NCBI GenBank assembly: GCA_025935515.1
Contig: JAICVC010000003.1
Coordinates: forward strand, 1-40,264
Origin: Sphingomonas sp.
GTDB taxonomy: Bacteria; Pseudomonadota; Alphaproteobacteria; Sphingomonadales; Sphingomonadaceae
Direction of reading: 5' to 3'
DNA length: 40,264 bases
Positions 40,139-40,264 of the stretch are shown here, in pieces; positions within the stretch are counted from its first letter, which is position 1; every line of letters begins with the position of its first letter. Below the pieces are notes generated by a model. It was not told the DNA's origin. It did no database searches and was given only the letters and a program-made list of their open reading frames with translations. Made by a program: the position numbers and the translations under genes.

Positions 40139-40264
40139 CTAGCCGATGGCGAGGAACTTGGCGCGACGCTGGGCCCGGAGCTCGTCGGGGCCGAGGTTGC
40201 CGCAGCCGTCCAGCTCCTCGATCAGCGCGCCTTTCAAGGCGCCGATCGCCGCGTCGGGGTCCCG
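40139..40264 (-). CDS. accA: Probable acetyl-CoA carboxylase carboxyltransferase alpha subunit, C-terminal end
   Basis: Only 41 residues are visible, and the reading frame continues past the right edge. They read DPDAAIGALKGALIEELDG, then NLGPDELRAQRRAKFLAIG and a TAG stop (40141-40139). Helical C-termini with RRxKFLAIG are usual for alphaproteobacterial AccA, which with AccD carboxylates acetyl-CoA in fatty acid synthesis. The call rests on this short end only. Confidence 0.6.
   Translation of the reverse strand, partial: RDPDAAIGALKGALIEELDGCGNLGPDELRAQRRAKFLAIG

Noticed and set aside
1..40264. CRISPR array or insertion sequence
   Set aside because: No regularly spaced repeat array and no transposase-like protein were seen; the repeats found are isolated palindromes or short duplications.

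Overview
The window looks like a chromosomal segment of a sphingomonad (order Sphingomonadales, Alphaproteobacteria). It is GC-rich, carries many short co-oriented operons, and encodes a circularly permuted two-piece tmRNA whose proteolysis tag reads ANDNEALALAA. It also has families common in that order (UrcA-family protein, a DUF6356 protein, a glycine-zipper YGYG protein, an Flp pilin) and short interspersed palindromes. I see no phage, insertion sequence, CRISPR array or conventional defence island.

Layout. 1-8076, all on the minus strand: the end of a nitronate monooxygenase, a glycine-zipper secreted protein, then a long row read from high to low coordinates: lemA lipoprotein, two TPM-domain membrane proteins, Nudix hydrolase, M3 dipeptidase, metallophosphoesterase and nadC. 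8259-10774, plus strand: a membrane-anchored LemA protein, an M48-type membrane protease and mscL. 10778-13800: an exported amidohydrolase and a lipoprotein. 13861-14238: permuted ssrA with a readable promoter. 14294-18930: small lipoprotein, Nudix, SWIB protein, LD-carboxypeptidase, GGDEF-EAL protein and, divergent from it, a zinc-ribbon PilZ protein. 18927-22376: exported methyltransferase, exported deacylase relative, and a low-GC stretch with a small membrane ORF between two 29-bp repeats plus a helix-turn-helix-like protein. 22387-25804: Mur ligase, a possible RNA-end-healing gene pair (2H-like plus HAD phosphatase), two uncharacterised genes and two palindromic repeats. 25949-27914: a LytS/LytTR two-component pair. 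27976-32185: UrcA protein, dicarboxylate-type symporter, second exported methyltransferase, flavin amine oxidase. 32331-35656: DUF2383 protein, folE overlapping an FAD protein that apparently starts at CTG, DUF6356, tRNA-Arg(CCU), DUF1178. 35653-37502: nitrilase, glutaredoxin and comF in one minus-strand row. 37541-40264: methyltransferase, Flp pilin, BepA-like protease with a LysM-like tail, and the end of probable accA.

Themes. The LemA/TPM/M48 genes form a compact envelope module of unclear purpose around two divergent LemA genes. Cyclic-di-GMP signalling is represented by the divergent GGDEF-EAL and PilZ genes. The most unusual observations are a repeat that appears to supply the Shine-Dalgarno, start codon and signal peptide of a TPM gene, the coupled 2H-like/HAD pair, a CTG start, and two exported methyltransferase-fold paralogues.
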